NCBI GenBank assembly: GCA_018436925.1
Contig: JAHDKI010000021.1
Location: 1 to 64,000 of the forward strand
DNA: 64,000 nucleotides
Source of the DNA: Syntrophaceae bacterium
GTDB taxonomy: Bacteria; Desulfobacterota; Syntrophia; Syntrophales; Smithellaceae
Direction of reading: 5' to 3'
Positions 8,709 to 17,643 of this stretch are shown here, piece after piece (the first letter of the stretch is position 1; each line of letters starts with the position of its first letter). The notes beneath the pieces were generated by a model. The model was not told where the DNA came from, made no database searches, and was given only the letters and a program-made list of their open reading frames with translations. A program made the translations under genes and the position numbers.

Positions 8709-9058
8709 TTACTTTCTCCTTCAAAAATATTCGGCGCCGGCGGGCACTCGGATCAATATAAGGCCGCCGGACGGTGCGTCAAGAATACAAGCGGCAAAGC
8801 CATAACATGTTTTTTCGCAAAAATTAAGCACGGCGAAATCGGACACAAAAATAAAGCTTGACTAAAGCGGCCAACTGACATAGCGTCCCTTCCAACTTCG
8901 CAAGGTCAAGGGTATAAGAAGCGAAGGACTAAGTTGAATAGAGTCATTTTGATGTACTTTGAGATCGGCCGCCAAGGTAGTCTAGAACGGGCGGTTTTTT
9001 TACAGGCGTCACGAGTGATGATTCGACTTTGGAAATTTGTGAAAGGAGGATCAGCACT
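8709..9058. other. 350-bp gene-free region with cold-shock leader and a terminator-like hairpin
   Basis: No open frame here looks coding. On the + strand a GC stem (CCGCC 8969-8973 with GGCGG 8990-8994, loop 16 nt) is followed by seven T (8995-9001), 58 bp before the cold-shock gene. That makes it either an attenuator inside the long leader usual for csp genes or the terminator of an unannotated small RNA. A TTGACT at 8857 lies further upstream but has no good -10 partner. The A+T-rich part near 8710-8760 should contain the MoxR promoter on the - strand. Confidence 0.4.
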
Positions 9059-9259
9059 ATGTCAGAAGGTAAAGTAAAGTGGTTCAACGAACGCAAGGGC
9101 TTCGGCTTCATCGAGCAAGAGGGCGGAAGCGACATTTTCGTGCACTTCAGCGCCATTCAGTCCAGCGGTTTCAAAACGCTTGCTGAGGGTCAGCGCGTGA
9201 GCTTCGATGTCGCTCAGGGCAAAAAAGGCCTTGAAGCGGAAAACGTCAGAGCCCTGTAG
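9059..9259 (+). CDS. Cold-shock domain protein (CspA family)
   Basis: A 66-residue single cold-shock domain, an OB fold that binds single-stranded RNA/DNA and melts mRNA structure. RNP1 is GFGFIEQ (canonical KGFGFI) and RNP2 is DIFVHFSAI. The end [18 protein letters not shown] is the family ending. The start at 9059 is fixed by an AAAGGAGG site at 9042-9049; an upstream ATG at 9029 would include that site in the coding region. It is monocistronic, being closed by a perfect terminator hairpin. Confidence 0.96.
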   Translation: MSEGKVKWFNERKGFGFIEQEGGSDIFVHFSAIQSSGFKTLAEGQRVSFDVAQGKKGLEAENVRAL

Positions 9260-9284
9260 TCGCAATCAGCGATCAAACACATGG

Positions 9285-9320
9285 CGCCCGGTGCGGCCTA
9301 GCCGCACCGGGCGTTTTTTT
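9285..9320 (+). terminator. Rho-independent terminator after the cold-shock gene
   Basis: A perfect 13-bp GC-rich stem (CGCCCGGTGCGGC / GCCGCACCGGGCG) with a 3-nt loop, followed by seven T. It isolates the cold-shock gene from the mutase operon downstream. Confidence 0.95.
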
Positions 9321-9452
9321 ACTTTGGCAAATGGGGCGCAACCCCCTTTTCCCTCTACGATTATATCCTTGACAAACTCAAAGCATTCAAGGTAGTTGCA
9401 TGTAATTTTTTCGCCGTAAGGATCACCCCTGCGGGCAAGGAGGCCAAATAGC

Positions 9453-11135
9453 GTGTATTTCTCGGATGAAACATTAAAAACATCAAAACAATTAACGGAA
9501 AAATGGACCGGCGACGTCCAAAAATCGCTCAAAAACAATCCCGACCAGAAGGCGCGCTTCTCGACCGTATCGGATCTGGACATTCAACGGCTCTACACCC
9601 CTGAAGACATCGCGAATATGGACTTCGGCCGCGACATCGGCGCGCCGGGCGAGTTTCCGTATCTGCGGGGAAACCAGGTCACAGGTTACCGCGGCCGCCA
9701 TTGGACCTTCCGGATGTTTTCCGGCATGGGATCGGCGCAAGACACCAACGCCCGCTGGCACATGCTTCTGCGCGAAGGCCAGACAGGGCTTTCCACCGCG
9801 TTTGATTTTCCGACCCTTATGGGCTACGACAGCGACTCGCCCCGGTCCTTGGGCGAAGTGGGCAAATGCGGTGTGGCCATCGACACGCTGGAGGATTTTC
9901 TGGCGCTTATCGACGGCATTCCGCTGGATCAGGTGACCACCTCCATGACCATCAATCCGCCGGCAACGGTGTTGTGGGCGATGTATTGCGCGGCGGCCGA
10001 CATCAAGGGTGTGCCGCTTAGCAAAATCGGCGGCACGATTCAAAACGATATGCTCAAAGAATTCATCGCCCAGAAAACCTTCATGTGCCCACCGGAGCCG
10101 TCGGTAAAACTCATCAGCGACACGGTGGAATTCGGTGCGAAATACGTGCCGCGCTGGAACACGATCAGCATCAGCGGCTATCATATCCGCGAGGCGGGCG
10201 CGACCGCCGTGCAGGAGTTGGCCTTTACCCTTCGCGACGGCATTGAATATGTCGAAGACGTGATCCGACGCAAAAAGCTCGACGTGGATGACTTTGCGCC
10301 GCGTCTGTCGTTTTTCTTCAACGCGCATATCGATTTCTTTGAGGAAATCTGCAAGCTGCGGGCGGCCCGCCGCATCTGGGCCAAGGTGATGCGCGACCGT
10401 TTCGGCGCGAAGAATCCCCGCTCGATGTGGATGCGGTTCCACACACAGACAGCAGGCTGTTCACTCACCGCGCAGCAGCCCTACAACAACGTCGTGCGCA
10501 CAGCCATTGAAGCCCTGGCCGGCGTTTTAGGCGGCACGCAGTCGCTGCACACCAACTCCCTTGACGAAGTGTTCTGTCTGCCGTCGGATCACGCGGTGGA
10601 AGTGGCGCTGCGCACCCAGCAGATTCTCGCCGAAGAAACCGGCGTGATCAACACCATCGATCCGCTGGCCGGCTCCTACTTTGTGGAATCGCTCACCAAC
10701 GACATCGAGGAAAAAACCTGGGACTACATTGAAAAAATCGACGCGATGGGCGGCATGGTGGCGGCCATTGAAAAAGGCTTTCCGCAAATGGAAATCGCGG
10801 ATGCGGCGTACAAATTCCAGCGCCAGATTGAAACCAAAGAAAAGATCATGGTGGGCGTGAACAAATACGTCACCGAAGCGCAGCACGCCGTGCCGATGGT
10901 GGAAATCGACGAAAGCGTGGGCGACGAGCAGATCCGCCGTCTTCAAGACATCCGCCGACGCCGTGACAGTAAAGCGGTTTCCCAGTCGCTTGCGGATATT
11001 CGCACGGCCTGCAAAAACGGCGACAATGTCATGCCCTATGTCATCGAGGCGGTAAAAAACCTCGCGACCAAGCAGGAAATCTGCGACGTGTATCGCGGCG
11101 TTTACGGGGAGTATCGGGATCCCGGCCTATATTAA
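9453..11135 (+). CDS. icmA: B12-dependent acyl-CoA mutase large subunit, isobutyryl-CoA mutase-like
   Basis: A 560-residue TIM-barrel subunit of the methylmalonyl-CoA mutase family without its own B12 domain, which is the size of IcmA/HcmA. Hallmarks are [29 protein letters not shown], the active-site pair in [13 protein letters not shown] (Tyr243/His244 in Propionibacterium MCM numbering), and [19 protein letters not shown]. Aligned by eye, the MCM substrate residues Tyr89 and Arg207 are Phe (in FRMFSG) and Gln (in FIAQKTF). Phe/Gln is the pair reported for isobutyryl-CoA mutase, so the carboxylated substrate of MCM is unlikely. It would interconvert isobutyryl- and n-butyryl-CoA or a similar acyl-CoA. 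The start is GTG with an AAGGAGG site. The B12 subunit, GTPase chaperone and adenosyltransferase follow. The gene symbol is by analogy. Confidence 0.88.
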   Translation: MYFSDETLKTSKQLTEKWTGDVQKSLKNNPDQKARFSTVSDLDIQRLYTPEDIANMDFGRDIGAPGEFPYLRGNQVTGYRGRHWTFRMFSGMGSAQDTNARWHMLLREGQTGLSTAFDFPTLMGYDSDSPRSLGEVGKCGVAIDTLEDFLALIDGIPLDQVTTSMTINPPATVLWAMYCAAADIKGVPLSKIGGTIQNDMLKEFIAQKTFMCPPEPSVKLISDTVEFGAKYVPRWNTISISGYHIREAGATAVQELAFTLRDGIEYVEDVIRRKKLDVDDFAPRLSFFFNAHIDFFEEICKLRAARRIWAKVMRDRFGAKNPRSMWMRFHTQTAGCSLTAQQPYNNVVRTAIEALAGVLGGTQSLHTNSLDEVFCLPSDHAVEVALRTQQILAEETGVINTIDPLAGSYFVESLTNDIEEKTWDYIEKIDAMGGMVAAIEKGFPQMEIADAAYKFQRQIETKEKIMVGVNKYVTEAQHAVPMVEIDESVGDEQIRRLQDIRRRRDSKAVSQSLADIRTACKNGDNVMPYVIEAVKNLATKQEICDVYRGVYGEYRDPGLY

Positions 11136-11188
11136 TTCATCGCAGGCAACGGCCGCGACCGTTGCCTGCATTCTGAGGAGATACAGTT

Positions 11189-11593
11189 ATGTCGGAAAGA
11201 AAAATTCGGGTGATGGTGGCCAAGCCCGGCCTTGACGGCCACGACCGCGGCGCGCGCGTGCTCGCGCGTTGTTTCCGCGACGCGGGCTTTGAAGTCATTT
11301 ACACCGGCTGCCACCAGACGCCGGAGCAGGTCGCGGCGGCGGCCATTCAGGAAGACGTGGATTTGGTGGGACTGAGTTGTCTGTCCGGCGCGCACCGCGT
11401 TTTATTCCCGCGTGTGGTCGAGCTGCTTCGTGAAAAAAACGCCGACGACATCATGGTCATCGGCGGGGGCATCATTCCCGAGCAGGACTTCCAGATGCTC
11501 TACGACGCGGGCATTCAGGCCATTTTCACCCCGGGCGCGTCTTTGGACTCCATCGTGGATTGGATCCGCGAGCACGTCAAAACCCGTCTTTAG
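11189..11593 (+). CDS. icmB: Acyl-CoA mutase small (cobalamin-binding) subunit
   Basis: A 134-residue Rossmann-like B12 domain. The base-off/His-on motif DxHxxG is seen in [12 protein letters not shown] near residue 16, where the His replaces the dimethylbenzimidazole ligand of cobalt. The accompanying SxL and GG motifs appear as LSCLSGAH and [11 protein letters not shown]. It carries adenosylcobalamin for the radical rearrangement done by the large subunit encoded 53 bp upstream. The size and separate gene match IcmB and HcmB, and differ from the fused MCM large chain. Confidence 0.93.
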   Translation: MSERKIRVMVAKPGLDGHDRGARVLARCFRDAGFEVIYTGCHQTPEQVAAAAIQEDVDLVGLSCLSGAHRVLFPRVVELLREKNADDIMVIGGGIIPEQDFQMLYDAGIQAIFTPGASLDSIVDWIREHVKTRL

Positions 11594-11609
11594 AAAAAGT
11601 TGTCGCCAC

Positions 11610-12578
11610 ATGGACACCACAACCAAAATCTGCGCGGGCGACGTCCGAACCGCCTCGCGCCTGATCCGCGATCTGGAAGACAAGCTGCCGCAGGCGCGCC
11701 CCAGGCTTAAAAATCTCTTTGTCCACACGGGCAAATCCTTCATTGTCGGCATCACCGGTTCACCGGGCGCGGGCAAAAGCACCCTCACCGACGCGCTCAT
11801 CGCGGAATTCCGCAAGCATGACAAAACCGTCGGCGTTCTGGCCGTCGATCCGACCAGCCCCTTCACCGGCGGGGCGATTTTGGGCGACCGTGTCCGGATG
11901 CTCCGCCACGCCGAGGATGACGGCGTTTTTGTCCGGTCGCTCGCCACGCGAGGCGCGTTGGGCGGCTTATCCCAGGCTGCAGGCGATGCGATTCACGTTC
12001 TGGAAGCGATGGGCAAAGACGTGATTATCGTTGAAACCGTCGGCATCGGCCAGCAGGAACTCGACATTATCAACCACGCTCACAGCGTGATCGTCGTTTT
12101 AGTGCCGGGCATGGGCGATGAAATCCAGACCATGAAGGCGGGCATTATGGAAATCGCCGATGTGTTCGCCGTCAATAAGGCGGATCGCCCCGGCGCGAAA
12201 CAGCTGCAAACGGAGCTCGCGGCGCTTCTTTCCGCGACGCCCCTAGCGGAAAACGGCTGGCGTCCGCCGATCGTGTCCATCGGCAATCTCTATGAACCGG
12301 AAGGCTTCGCCGCCAAAACCGCCGAGCTCGCGAGAAAAGTCCTGGAGCATCACGACCACCTGATTGTGAGTGGACAACTGGCCCAACGCATGGAGCGCAA
12401 AGCACTTATGGAAGTCACAGACGCGCTCAAAACTTCGATTCTCGAACCGGTGCTCGCCAGGCTCATCGCTTCGGGCGAACTGTCCAAAATGACGGATCGG
12501 GTGAAAAACCGCGAATCCGACCCCTACACGGAGGCCGAAGCCGTCGCTAAACGCTTTATGAAGTCAGGAGGGCTTTAA
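11610..12578 (+). CDS. meaB: MeaB/ArgK-type G-protein chaperone of the acyl-CoA mutase
   Basis: A 322-residue P-loop GTPase. The Walker A is GSPGAGKST near residue 50. Further G motifs are the DPTSPFTGGAILGDRVRM segment, ETVGIGQQE (switch region) and NKADRPGA (guanine specificity). MeaB-type proteins load adenosylcobalamin, eject damaged cofactor and protect the mutase. The start at ATG 11610 is chosen because it begins 16 bp after the B12-subunit stop; no clear Shine-Dalgarno is present, so translation may be coupled. An open frame extends upstream but overlaps the B12 gene. The stop overlaps the adenosyltransferase start in TAATG. Confidence 0.92.
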   Translation: MDTTTKICAGDVRTASRLIRDLEDKLPQARPRLKNLFVHTGKSFIVGITGSPGAGKSTLTDALIAEFRKHDKTVGVLAVDPTSPFTGGAILGDRVRMLRHAEDDGVFVRSLATRGALGGLSQAAGDAIHVLEAMGKDVIIVETVGIGQQELDIINHAHSVIVVLVPGMGDEIQTMKAGIMEIADVFAVNKADRPGAKQLQTELAALLSATPLAENGWRPPIVSIGNLYEPEGFAAKTAELARKVLEHHDHLIVSGQLAQRMERKALMEVTDALKTSILEPVLARLIASGELSKMTDRVKNRESDPYTEAEAVAKRFMKSGGL

Positions 12579-13174
12579 TGACGATTTCAAAAAAGAAACC
12601 TGCAGTGAAAAAGACGCCGTCCGCTCGCCAAAACCCAACAAAAACCGCGCCCACAAACCGCGGCCTGGTCATTGTCATCACAGGCAACGGCAAAGGCAAA
12701 ACCACGTCCGCCTTCGGCCAGGCGCTGCGCGCCGTCGGTCAGGGCTACAAAGTTTTCATCATGCAGTTCATGAAGGGCCGCGACTACGGCGAATTCCTGG
12801 CTGCTGAAAAATACCTGCCGCGGCTCACTCTCCGGCGCTCCGGGCTCGACAGTTTCGTCATGCGCGGCAACCCCGCCCCCATTGACATTGAGCTCGCCCG
12901 CACAGGATTCGCCGAAGTCCAAAAAGCCGTCTCGTCAGGAAAATACGACATGGTCATTCTTGATGAAATCAACGTGGCCGTGGATTTCAACCTGATTCCC
13001 CTTCAGGATGTGCTGGATCTGATTGCCAACCGGCCGGCGTCGGTGGATCTGATTCTCACCGGCCGCTACGCGCCGAAAGAACTAATCAAACTTGCCGACA
13101 CGGTCAGCGAAGTGAAGGAAATCAAGCATCATTACGCGGCCGGCATCAAAGACCGCGCGGGCATCGAATATTAA
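12578..13174 (+). CDS. cobO: Cob(I)yrinic acid a,c-diamide / cob(I)alamin adenosyltransferase
   Basis: A 198-residue CobA/BtuR/CobO-type adenosyltransferase. The P-loop is GNGKGKTTSAFGQALRA near residue 36, and MVILDEINVAVDFNLI carries the Mg-binding acid region. The first 30 residues are Lys/Pro-rich and probably disordered. The enzyme transfers adenosyl from ATP to cob(I)alamin, making the cofactor used by the mutase just upstream. The 1-nt overlap TAATG with the GTPase gene shows translational coupling, so mutase, chaperone and cofactor supply form one module. Confidence 0.93.
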   Translation: MTISKKKPAVKKTPSARQNPTKTAPTNRGLVIVITGNGKGKTTSAFGQALRAVGQGYKVFIMQFMKGRDYGEFLAAEKYLPRLTLRRSGLDSFVMRGNPAPIDIELARTGFAEVQKAVSSGKYDMVILDEINVAVDFNLIPLQDVLDLIANRPASVDLILTGRYAPKELIKLADTVSEVKEIKHHYAAGIKDRAGIEY

Positions 13175-13197
13175 TCTTTTACGGACGGAGCAAGGTT

Positions 13198-13962
13198 ATG
13201 TTTGTGTGGTTGACCTCGCCTGAAGCCTGGGTGGCGCTCGCGACGCTCACCGCCCTGGAAATCGTTCTGGGCATTGACAATATTATCTTCATCTCGATAT
13301 TGGTGGGGCGCCTGCCTGCCGAAAAAAGAAACTTCGCCCGCCGGATCGGCCTTCTTTTGGCCATGATCATGCGCCTGGCGCTGTTGTTCTCCATTGTCTG
13401 GATTTCAAGGCTCGTCCATCCGCTTTTCAGCGTTTTCGGCGTGGAGATTTCAGGACGCGACATAATTTTAATCGGCGGCGGTCTTTTCCTGCTGGCCAAA
13501 GCCACTCATGAAATCCACGTGAGCCTTGAGGGAGTCGGCGAGAAAAAACCTCTGATTCAAAACGCCACACTGGCCGCGGTGCTGGTCCAAATTGCGGTTC
13601 TGGATATTGTTTTTTCCCTGGATTCCGTCATTACGGCGGTGGGGCTGGCCCAGCATCTTTCAATCATGGCCATTGCCATCGTGCTGGCCGTTTGCGTGAT
13701 GCTGCTGGCGGCGAAAGCCATTGCCGATTTTGTCGACGCGCATCCTACAATCAAGATTCTGGCTTTGTCGTTTCTGATTCTGGTCGGCGCCACGCTGATT
13801 GTGGAAGGGTTCGACGTCCACGTGCCCAAAGGCTACATCTATTTCGCGATGGCGTTTTCCGTGTCCGTGGAAATGATCAACCTTAGAATGCGCAAACGCG
13901 AGGCGGCGCCGGTGAAACTTCGCAAAAAAAATCTTCAGGGAGCCAGCAGGCGCCGGAAGTAA
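13198..13962 (+). CDS. TerC-family integral membrane protein
   Basis: A 254-residue membrane protein with about seven transmembrane segments. The two family motifs with buried acidic residues are LEIVLGIDNIIFISI (residues about 20-35) and LDIVFSLDSVITAVG (about 138-152). The C-terminus is short and basic. The family was named for tellurite resistance, but several members export manganese to metallate secreted proteins; no ter operon is nearby, so metal handling is the safer general statement. It follows the adenosyltransferase by 23 bp on the same strand and may be co-transcribed, though no functional link is evident. It converges on the CheC-like gene. Confidence 0.88.
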   Translation: MFVWLTSPEAWVALATLTALEIVLGIDNIIFISILVGRLPAEKRNFARRIGLLLAMIMRLALLFSIVWISRLVHPLFSVFGVEISGRDIILIGGGLFLLAKATHEIHVSLEGVGEKKPLIQNATLAAVLVQIAVLDIVFSLDSVITAVGLAQHLSIMAIAIVLAVCVMLLAAKAIADFVDAHPTIKILALSFLILVGATLIVEGFDVHVPKGYIYFAMAFSVSVEMINLRMRKREAAPVKLRKKNLQGASRRRK

Positions 13963-13974
13963 TGTCCTGGATGT

Positions 13975-14622
13975 TCAGCATTCGTATTGAGCCAGAAAGT
14001 TGTTCAGCGCGGTTTTGAGCCAACCGAAGGATTCCTGGCTGGTCACGATAAAAAGGTAACCGCTGACGTTCTGATCGTTGAAATGAAACATCGTGCGAAG
14101 CACGATTGCATAACTGTCCGGCGCGAACAGACACTCGGCAATCACGCCGCGCTGATTGCGCTCCACCACGACCCGAGGCGGCGAGTAAGTGATCACGTCC
14201 CCCAGAAGTTCGGCAATTTTCCCGATGCAGGCGCCGATGAGTATATTTCCGACTTCGCGGAACGTCTCCTTCTCCAGTTCATAGATCGGGTCGGATTCGA
14301 AATGGCCTTCGGACCCGTCCAGCAGAGAAAGAATTTTTTTGCCGCTGTCGGCCGGAAACACTAAAAAAGCGCTGCCCTTAAACTTTCCCCAAAAATTCTG
14401 CTCGACTAACGAGATCTTGTCATAATCCTTGATTTCGGAATTGATATAAGGAGGAAGATCCGAGGCATGCAGCAGTTTGATAAACGGCACGCTGAGAATG
14501 ACGAAGATATCAATGTATTCAGCCAGGTCGGATGCGGCCCGACCAAAGGCGATGTTCATGATCTCCTGAAGGATGTCGGTTTCTTCAGCAGTTATGATAT
14601 CAGCATGTTCAACGGGCGTCAT
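13975..14622 (-). CDS. CheC-like chemotaxis phosphatase
   Basis: A 215-residue protein of the CheC/CheX/FliY family, which dephosphorylates CheY-P. The duplicated active-site helices are seen: EETDILQEIMNIAFGRAASD near residue 15 (E-x2-N) and ETFREVGNILIGACIGKIAE near residue 118 (E-x2-N). Two intact sites with no CheW- or FliN-type domain point to a CheC-type enzyme. It begins 4 bp after the stop of the CheY-like gene, so it probably acts on that regulator. No other chemotaxis gene is in the window, so the pair could serve another output such as type IV pili. Confidence 0.85.
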   Translation of the reverse strand: MTPVEHADIITAEETDILQEIMNIAFGRAASDLAEYIDIFVILSVPFIKLLHASDLPPYINSEIKDYDKISLVEQNFWGKFKGSAFLVFPADSGKKILSLLDGSEGHFESDPIYELEKETFREVGNILIGACIGKIAELLGDVITYSPPRVVVERNQRGVIAECLFAPDSYAIVLRTMFHFNDQNVSGYLFIVTSQESFGWLKTALNNFLAQYEC

Positions 14623-14625
14623 CGT

Positions 14626-15006
14626 CTATCCTCTCTGCGCAAGCGCTTTCTCCACCTCGGCGATGGCGGCGGCAATATTGTCTTTGGTGGGGGGTTTTTT
14701 GATGACGGAAAAAGCGCCCAGATCGTGTGCCCTGGCAATGGCTTTGATCTGGACATCGGCGGTCGCGATCACCACGATGGCCTTCTGATCGATCTTCAGA
14801 ATGGATTCCAGCGCCTCAAAGCCGTTCATGACCGGCATGGTTAAGTCCATAAACGTCATGTCCGGCCGAATTTCGAGGAATTTATCGACTCCCTGCTGTC
14901 CATCGGCCGCGTCAAACAGTTCGTAGCCTTGATCTTTCGGAATGCAGCTTTTCATGATTCTGATGGACACCGGCGAATCATCGACAATCAAAATCTTTTT
15001 GATCAT
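14626..15006 (-). CDS. CheY-like single-domain response regulator
   Basis: A 126-residue receiver domain alone. It shows the acidic pair in KKILIVDDSP, the phospho-acceptor Asp in MTFMDLTMPVMNG near residue 54, the Thr/Ala switch region VVIATADVQ and the invariant Lys in SVIKKPPTKDN. The start at 15006 has an AAGGAG site 6 nt upstream; an ATG two codons earlier abuts that site. With no output domain it must act by protein contact, as CheY does, and the adjacent CheC-like phosphatase would switch it off. Confidence 0.93.
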   Translation of the reverse strand: MIKKILIVDDSPVSIRIMKSCIPKDQGYELFDAADGQQGVDKFLEIRPDMTFMDLTMPVMNGFEALESILKIDQKAIVVIATADVQIKAIARAHDLGAFSVIKKPPTKDNIAAAIAEVEKALAQRG

Positions 15007-15100
15007 AGCCATCTCCTTGTCCGATATCAGCGCTCGCACCCGCCGGGAAAAAGCGGTTTTTTGTAACCCGGAATCGATACTTTTTTCAAGCCGGATTTGT

Positions 15101-16027
15101 TCAGGCCTGAACAACGGTCTTGTTGCGTCCGGCGTTCTTTGCCCGATATAATCCCTCATCCGCTTTTTTGAGCAACATCTCGGCGGAAACGACTTCCTGC
15201 GTCATGGAAGACACGCCCAAACTGATCGTCACACTAATATCTGCGCAAGCGTAATTGAAAGTCGTTTTTGCGATTTTCTCCCGAAATCGCTCCGCCAAAA
15301 CGGCGGCTGATGCCAGTGGCGTCTCCGGCAACAGACAGCAGAACTCTTCGCCGCCGTATCGGCCCAGAATGTCTTCGGTGCGGATCGAGCGTTGGATAAT
15401 CGCCGCAATCTCCTGCAGAATGAAGTCCCCGCATTGATGTCCATGCGTGTCGTTGATGTCTTTGAAATGATCAATGTCGAACATGATCAGGCTCAGCGGC
15501 CGTCCATAACGCTTGTAGCGGTCCACTTCATCTTTGAGGTGACTCTCCAGCGAGCGGCGGTTATTGATGCCCGTCAATGCATCAATCATGTTGAGCGCCA
15601 CGAGTTTCCGCTCGAAATTGACGCTTTCGGTCACATCATGGACGGCGATAAAAATGTAATCAATACCTCCTTCCGAATTGCGCAAGGGTCCCATCGTGCA
15701 ACTTTGCTGCATATTTTTAAATTCCGAATCGAAGGTGCTGATGGGGCGGAAAGGAAAGAGATAATGATGGAGCTTCTGAGAAAAAAAGCAAAAATTGCCG
15801 AAGGTTAAAACCGCTTTGCAGTTGTTTAAAAAGCGGGGGCGCTTGAGATTCGGAAAAAAATCAAAAACATAGGATCCGACGATCTGATCCGGCCTGACGC
15901 CGCTGTGGAGCTCCATCCAGCGGTTCCAATGACGCACCTTCAGATCGCGGTCCAAAATGACCAGTCCGATATCCACCATATCGAACACTTGAAAGAAAAT
16001 CGCCGAATCCGTGCAGTGGGTATCCAT
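15101..16027 (-). CDS. PAS-GGDEF diguanylate cyclase
   Basis: A 308-residue signalling protein that should make c-di-GMP. Residues about 10-130 form a PAS sensor (VFDMVDIGLVILDRDLKVRH). The GGDEF domain follows (LTGINNRRSLESHL, FDIDHFKDINDTHGHQ). The active-site signature is GGEEF in GRYGGEEFCCLL, a functional variant. No RxxD inhibitory site is visible just before it. There are no membrane segments, so it is cytoplasmic. The start at ATG 16027 has an AAAGGA site; a longer frame to 16099 lacks one. It precedes the CheY/CheC pair on the same strand with a 94-bp gap. Confidence 0.92.
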   Translation of the reverse strand: MDTHCTDSAIFFQVFDMVDIGLVILDRDLKVRHWNRWMELHSGVRPDQIVGSYVFDFFPNLKRPRFLNNCKAVLTFGNFCFFSQKLHHYLFPFRPISTFDSEFKNMQQSCTMGPLRNSEGGIDYIFIAVHDVTESVNFERKLVALNMIDALTGINNRRSLESHLKDEVDRYKRYGRPLSLIMFDIDHFKDINDTHGHQCGDFILQEIAAIIQRSIRTEDILGRYGGEEFCCLLPETPLASAAVLAERFREKIAKTTFNYACADISVTISLGVSSMTQEVVSAEMLLKKADEGLYRAKNAGRNKTVVQA

Positions 16028-16150
16028 AAATCCTTTCGATTCGCAAAATGCGGACAGAATAAACGGAATGCGCCGCAAACATGCAGTCTGTATCGGCAAA
16101 ACGGATAAAAATCCTTAATTTTTTTACTATCGTCTCATTCGAGCCCTGAA

Positions 16151-16918
16151 TTACCGGGGAGGCATCCTCAAAGCGCCGTCGAGCCGGATGCAACACCCGT
16201 TGAGCATCGGATTCTCTATGACATGCAAAACCATCTTCGCAAATTCATGAGGCTTTCCCAGCCTTCGCGGAAAGGGAACGCCTTTGGCCATATCTTCTTT
16301 GACCGCCGGAGGCAGTCCCGCCATCAACGGCGTATCGAAAAGGCCCGGTGCAATGGTCGCAACCCGAACGCCGTATTCGGCGCATTCCCGGGCGATCGGC
16401 AGCGTCATGCCGACGATGCCGCCTTTGGACGCGCAGTAAGCCGCCTGCCCGATCTGGCCGTCAAAAGCCGCAATCGACGCGGTATTAACAATCACACCTC
16501 TTTCGCCTTCGGCATTGGGGTCGTTGTTCACCATCTGCTCGACGGCCAGGCGAATGACATTCATCGTCCCCACGAGGTTGACCCCAATGACCTTATTAAA
16601 GGATGCTAGCGGCAATGGCCCTTTTTTCCCCAGGACCTTGCCTGCGTCCGGAATGCCGGCACAGTTGACCGCTGCATTGATTCGTCCGAAATGCTTTATG
16701 GTTTTCCCGACAGCAGTGTATATATCCTCTTCATGAATGACATCGCCCCGGACAAAAAGAATGTTCCCGTCGCCCGATTCAGCCACTTTCTCGCCTTTGA
16801 CCGCATCCACATCCACAATGACGACTTTCGCGCCGAATGCCGCAAGCGCCCTGACCGTCGCCTCGCCCAAACCGGACGCTCCGCCAGTCACCAGTGCCAC
16901 AACCTCTTGGATCTCCAT
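16151..16918 (-). CDS. Short-chain dehydrogenase, type II 3-hydroxyacyl-CoA dehydrogenase (HSD10-like)
   Basis: A 255-residue NAD-dependent SDR. The cofactor motif is [16 protein letters not shown], the acidic residue after strand 2 is in [11 protein letters not shown] (NAD rather than NADP), and the catalytic set is [21 protein letters not shown] (Ser, Tyr, Lys). The insert before the catalytic Ser ([15 protein letters not shown]) and the APGLFDTPL segment are typical of HSD17B10 and bacterial relatives that oxidise 3-hydroxy- or 2-methyl-3-hydroxyacyl-CoA. It is the last gene on this strand after the fatty-acid-type cluster, 71 bp beyond the phosphopantetheinyl transferase, so it may be part of it or independent. 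Confidence 0.88.
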   Translation of the reverse strand: MEIQEVVALVTGGASGLGEATVRALAAFGAKVVIVDVDAVKGEKVAESGDGNILFVRGDVIHEEDIYTAVGKTIKHFGRINAAVNCAGIPDAGKVLGKKGPLPLASFNKVIGVNLVGTMNVIRLAVEQMVNNDPNAEGERGVIVNTASIAAFDGQIGQAAYCASKGGIVGMTLPIARECAEYGVRVATIAPGLFDTPLMAGLPPAVKEDMAKGVPFPRRLGKPHEFAKMVLHVIENPMLNGCCIRLDGALRMPPR

Positions 16919-16989
16919 GAAATGTCCCCCTGTTTCAAGATTAGTCAACCCGGACGCTTTTAGCACAAGAAAAAAAACATAACAACCCA

Positions 16990-17643
16990 TTATCCTTTTG
17001 GTTTTGAATCCTCACAGCCGAGATAGGCATAGGCCGCAAACAAACCGTCATGGCTGAGGCTGATATCCAGGCCCGACCACACTCCGTCACAAAAAAGACG
17101 CGGCGGCCCCAGTTCTCCGCTTTTGGGCTCTCGAACGATTGCGAAATCGGCCTGGGCCAAATTCCATTCGGCGGCCAGACGGGCGATGAGTCTGCGCCGG
17201 ATGAAAACGGATGGGTCCGTCCCGGCGGTCGGGATGGGTGCAACCTCATACCGGGCGCGGCTTAGGCCTTCGGGGGCGTCCACTGCAACGCAGTGGATAT
17301 GATCACTGAAGCGCAACAGATTGACGCACAGGGAATGCTGATCGGAAATTCGGATTCTGCTTACTGCCGATTCTCCGGGAGAAAGCGTCGCCAAGGCTTC
17401 CGGATGCTCGACAAACCAACGGCGCGGCACAAAGGCCGCGCCGGGGGTTTGCTTGCAAAGCACTTTATAGGCGGCTTCCTTACAGGCCCAAAAAACCCAC
17501 AGAGCGGCGTCGGCATCGGAAGCCGAGCGTAAGCTGTCGATTTCAGGACCGGTGAGGATTTTCTCCTGGTAACGCGAATCCCGACCCTTTTTTCGGTTCT
17601 CCGGACAGTTTAAATCCACGAGATCGTTGCCCACGTACGGCAA
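16990..17643 (-). CDS. 4'-Phosphopantetheinyl transferase
   Basis: A 217-residue enzyme that moves the phosphopantetheine arm of CoA to a carrier-protein serine. The AcpS/Sfp signature is present: VGNDLVDL near the N-terminus for Mg binding and [12 protein letters not shown] (the W-x-x-KE-x-x-x-K box) near residue 80. The frame overlaps the acyltransferase gene by 101 bp. The likely start is TTG at 17643, which has a GGAGGA site 7 nt upstream and directly precedes [10 protein letters not shown]; an ATG-initiated longer frame reaches 17691. Location six genes after FabH in the same cluster indicates the ACP at 18374-18622 as substrate. Confidence 0.87.
   Translation of the reverse strand: MPYVGNDLVDLNCPENRKKGRDSRYQEKILTGPEIDSLRSASDADAALWVFWACKEAAYKVLCKQTPGAAFVPRRWFVEHPEALATLSPGESAVSRIRISDQHSLCVNLLRFSDHIHCVAVDAPEGLSRARYEVAPIPTAGTDPSVFIRRRLIARLAAEWNLAQADFAIVREPKSGELGPPRLFCDGVWSGLDISLSHDGLFAAYAYLGCEDSKPKG

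Noticed and set aside
9321..9452. Cobalamin riboswitch before the mutase operon
   Set aside because: The gap is too short and has no B12-box-like sequence; only a possible -35 TTGACA at 9369 was seen.
13198..13962. Tellurite resistance determinant
   Set aside because: Only the TerC fold is supported and no terZABDE genes are near, so resistance is not claimed.
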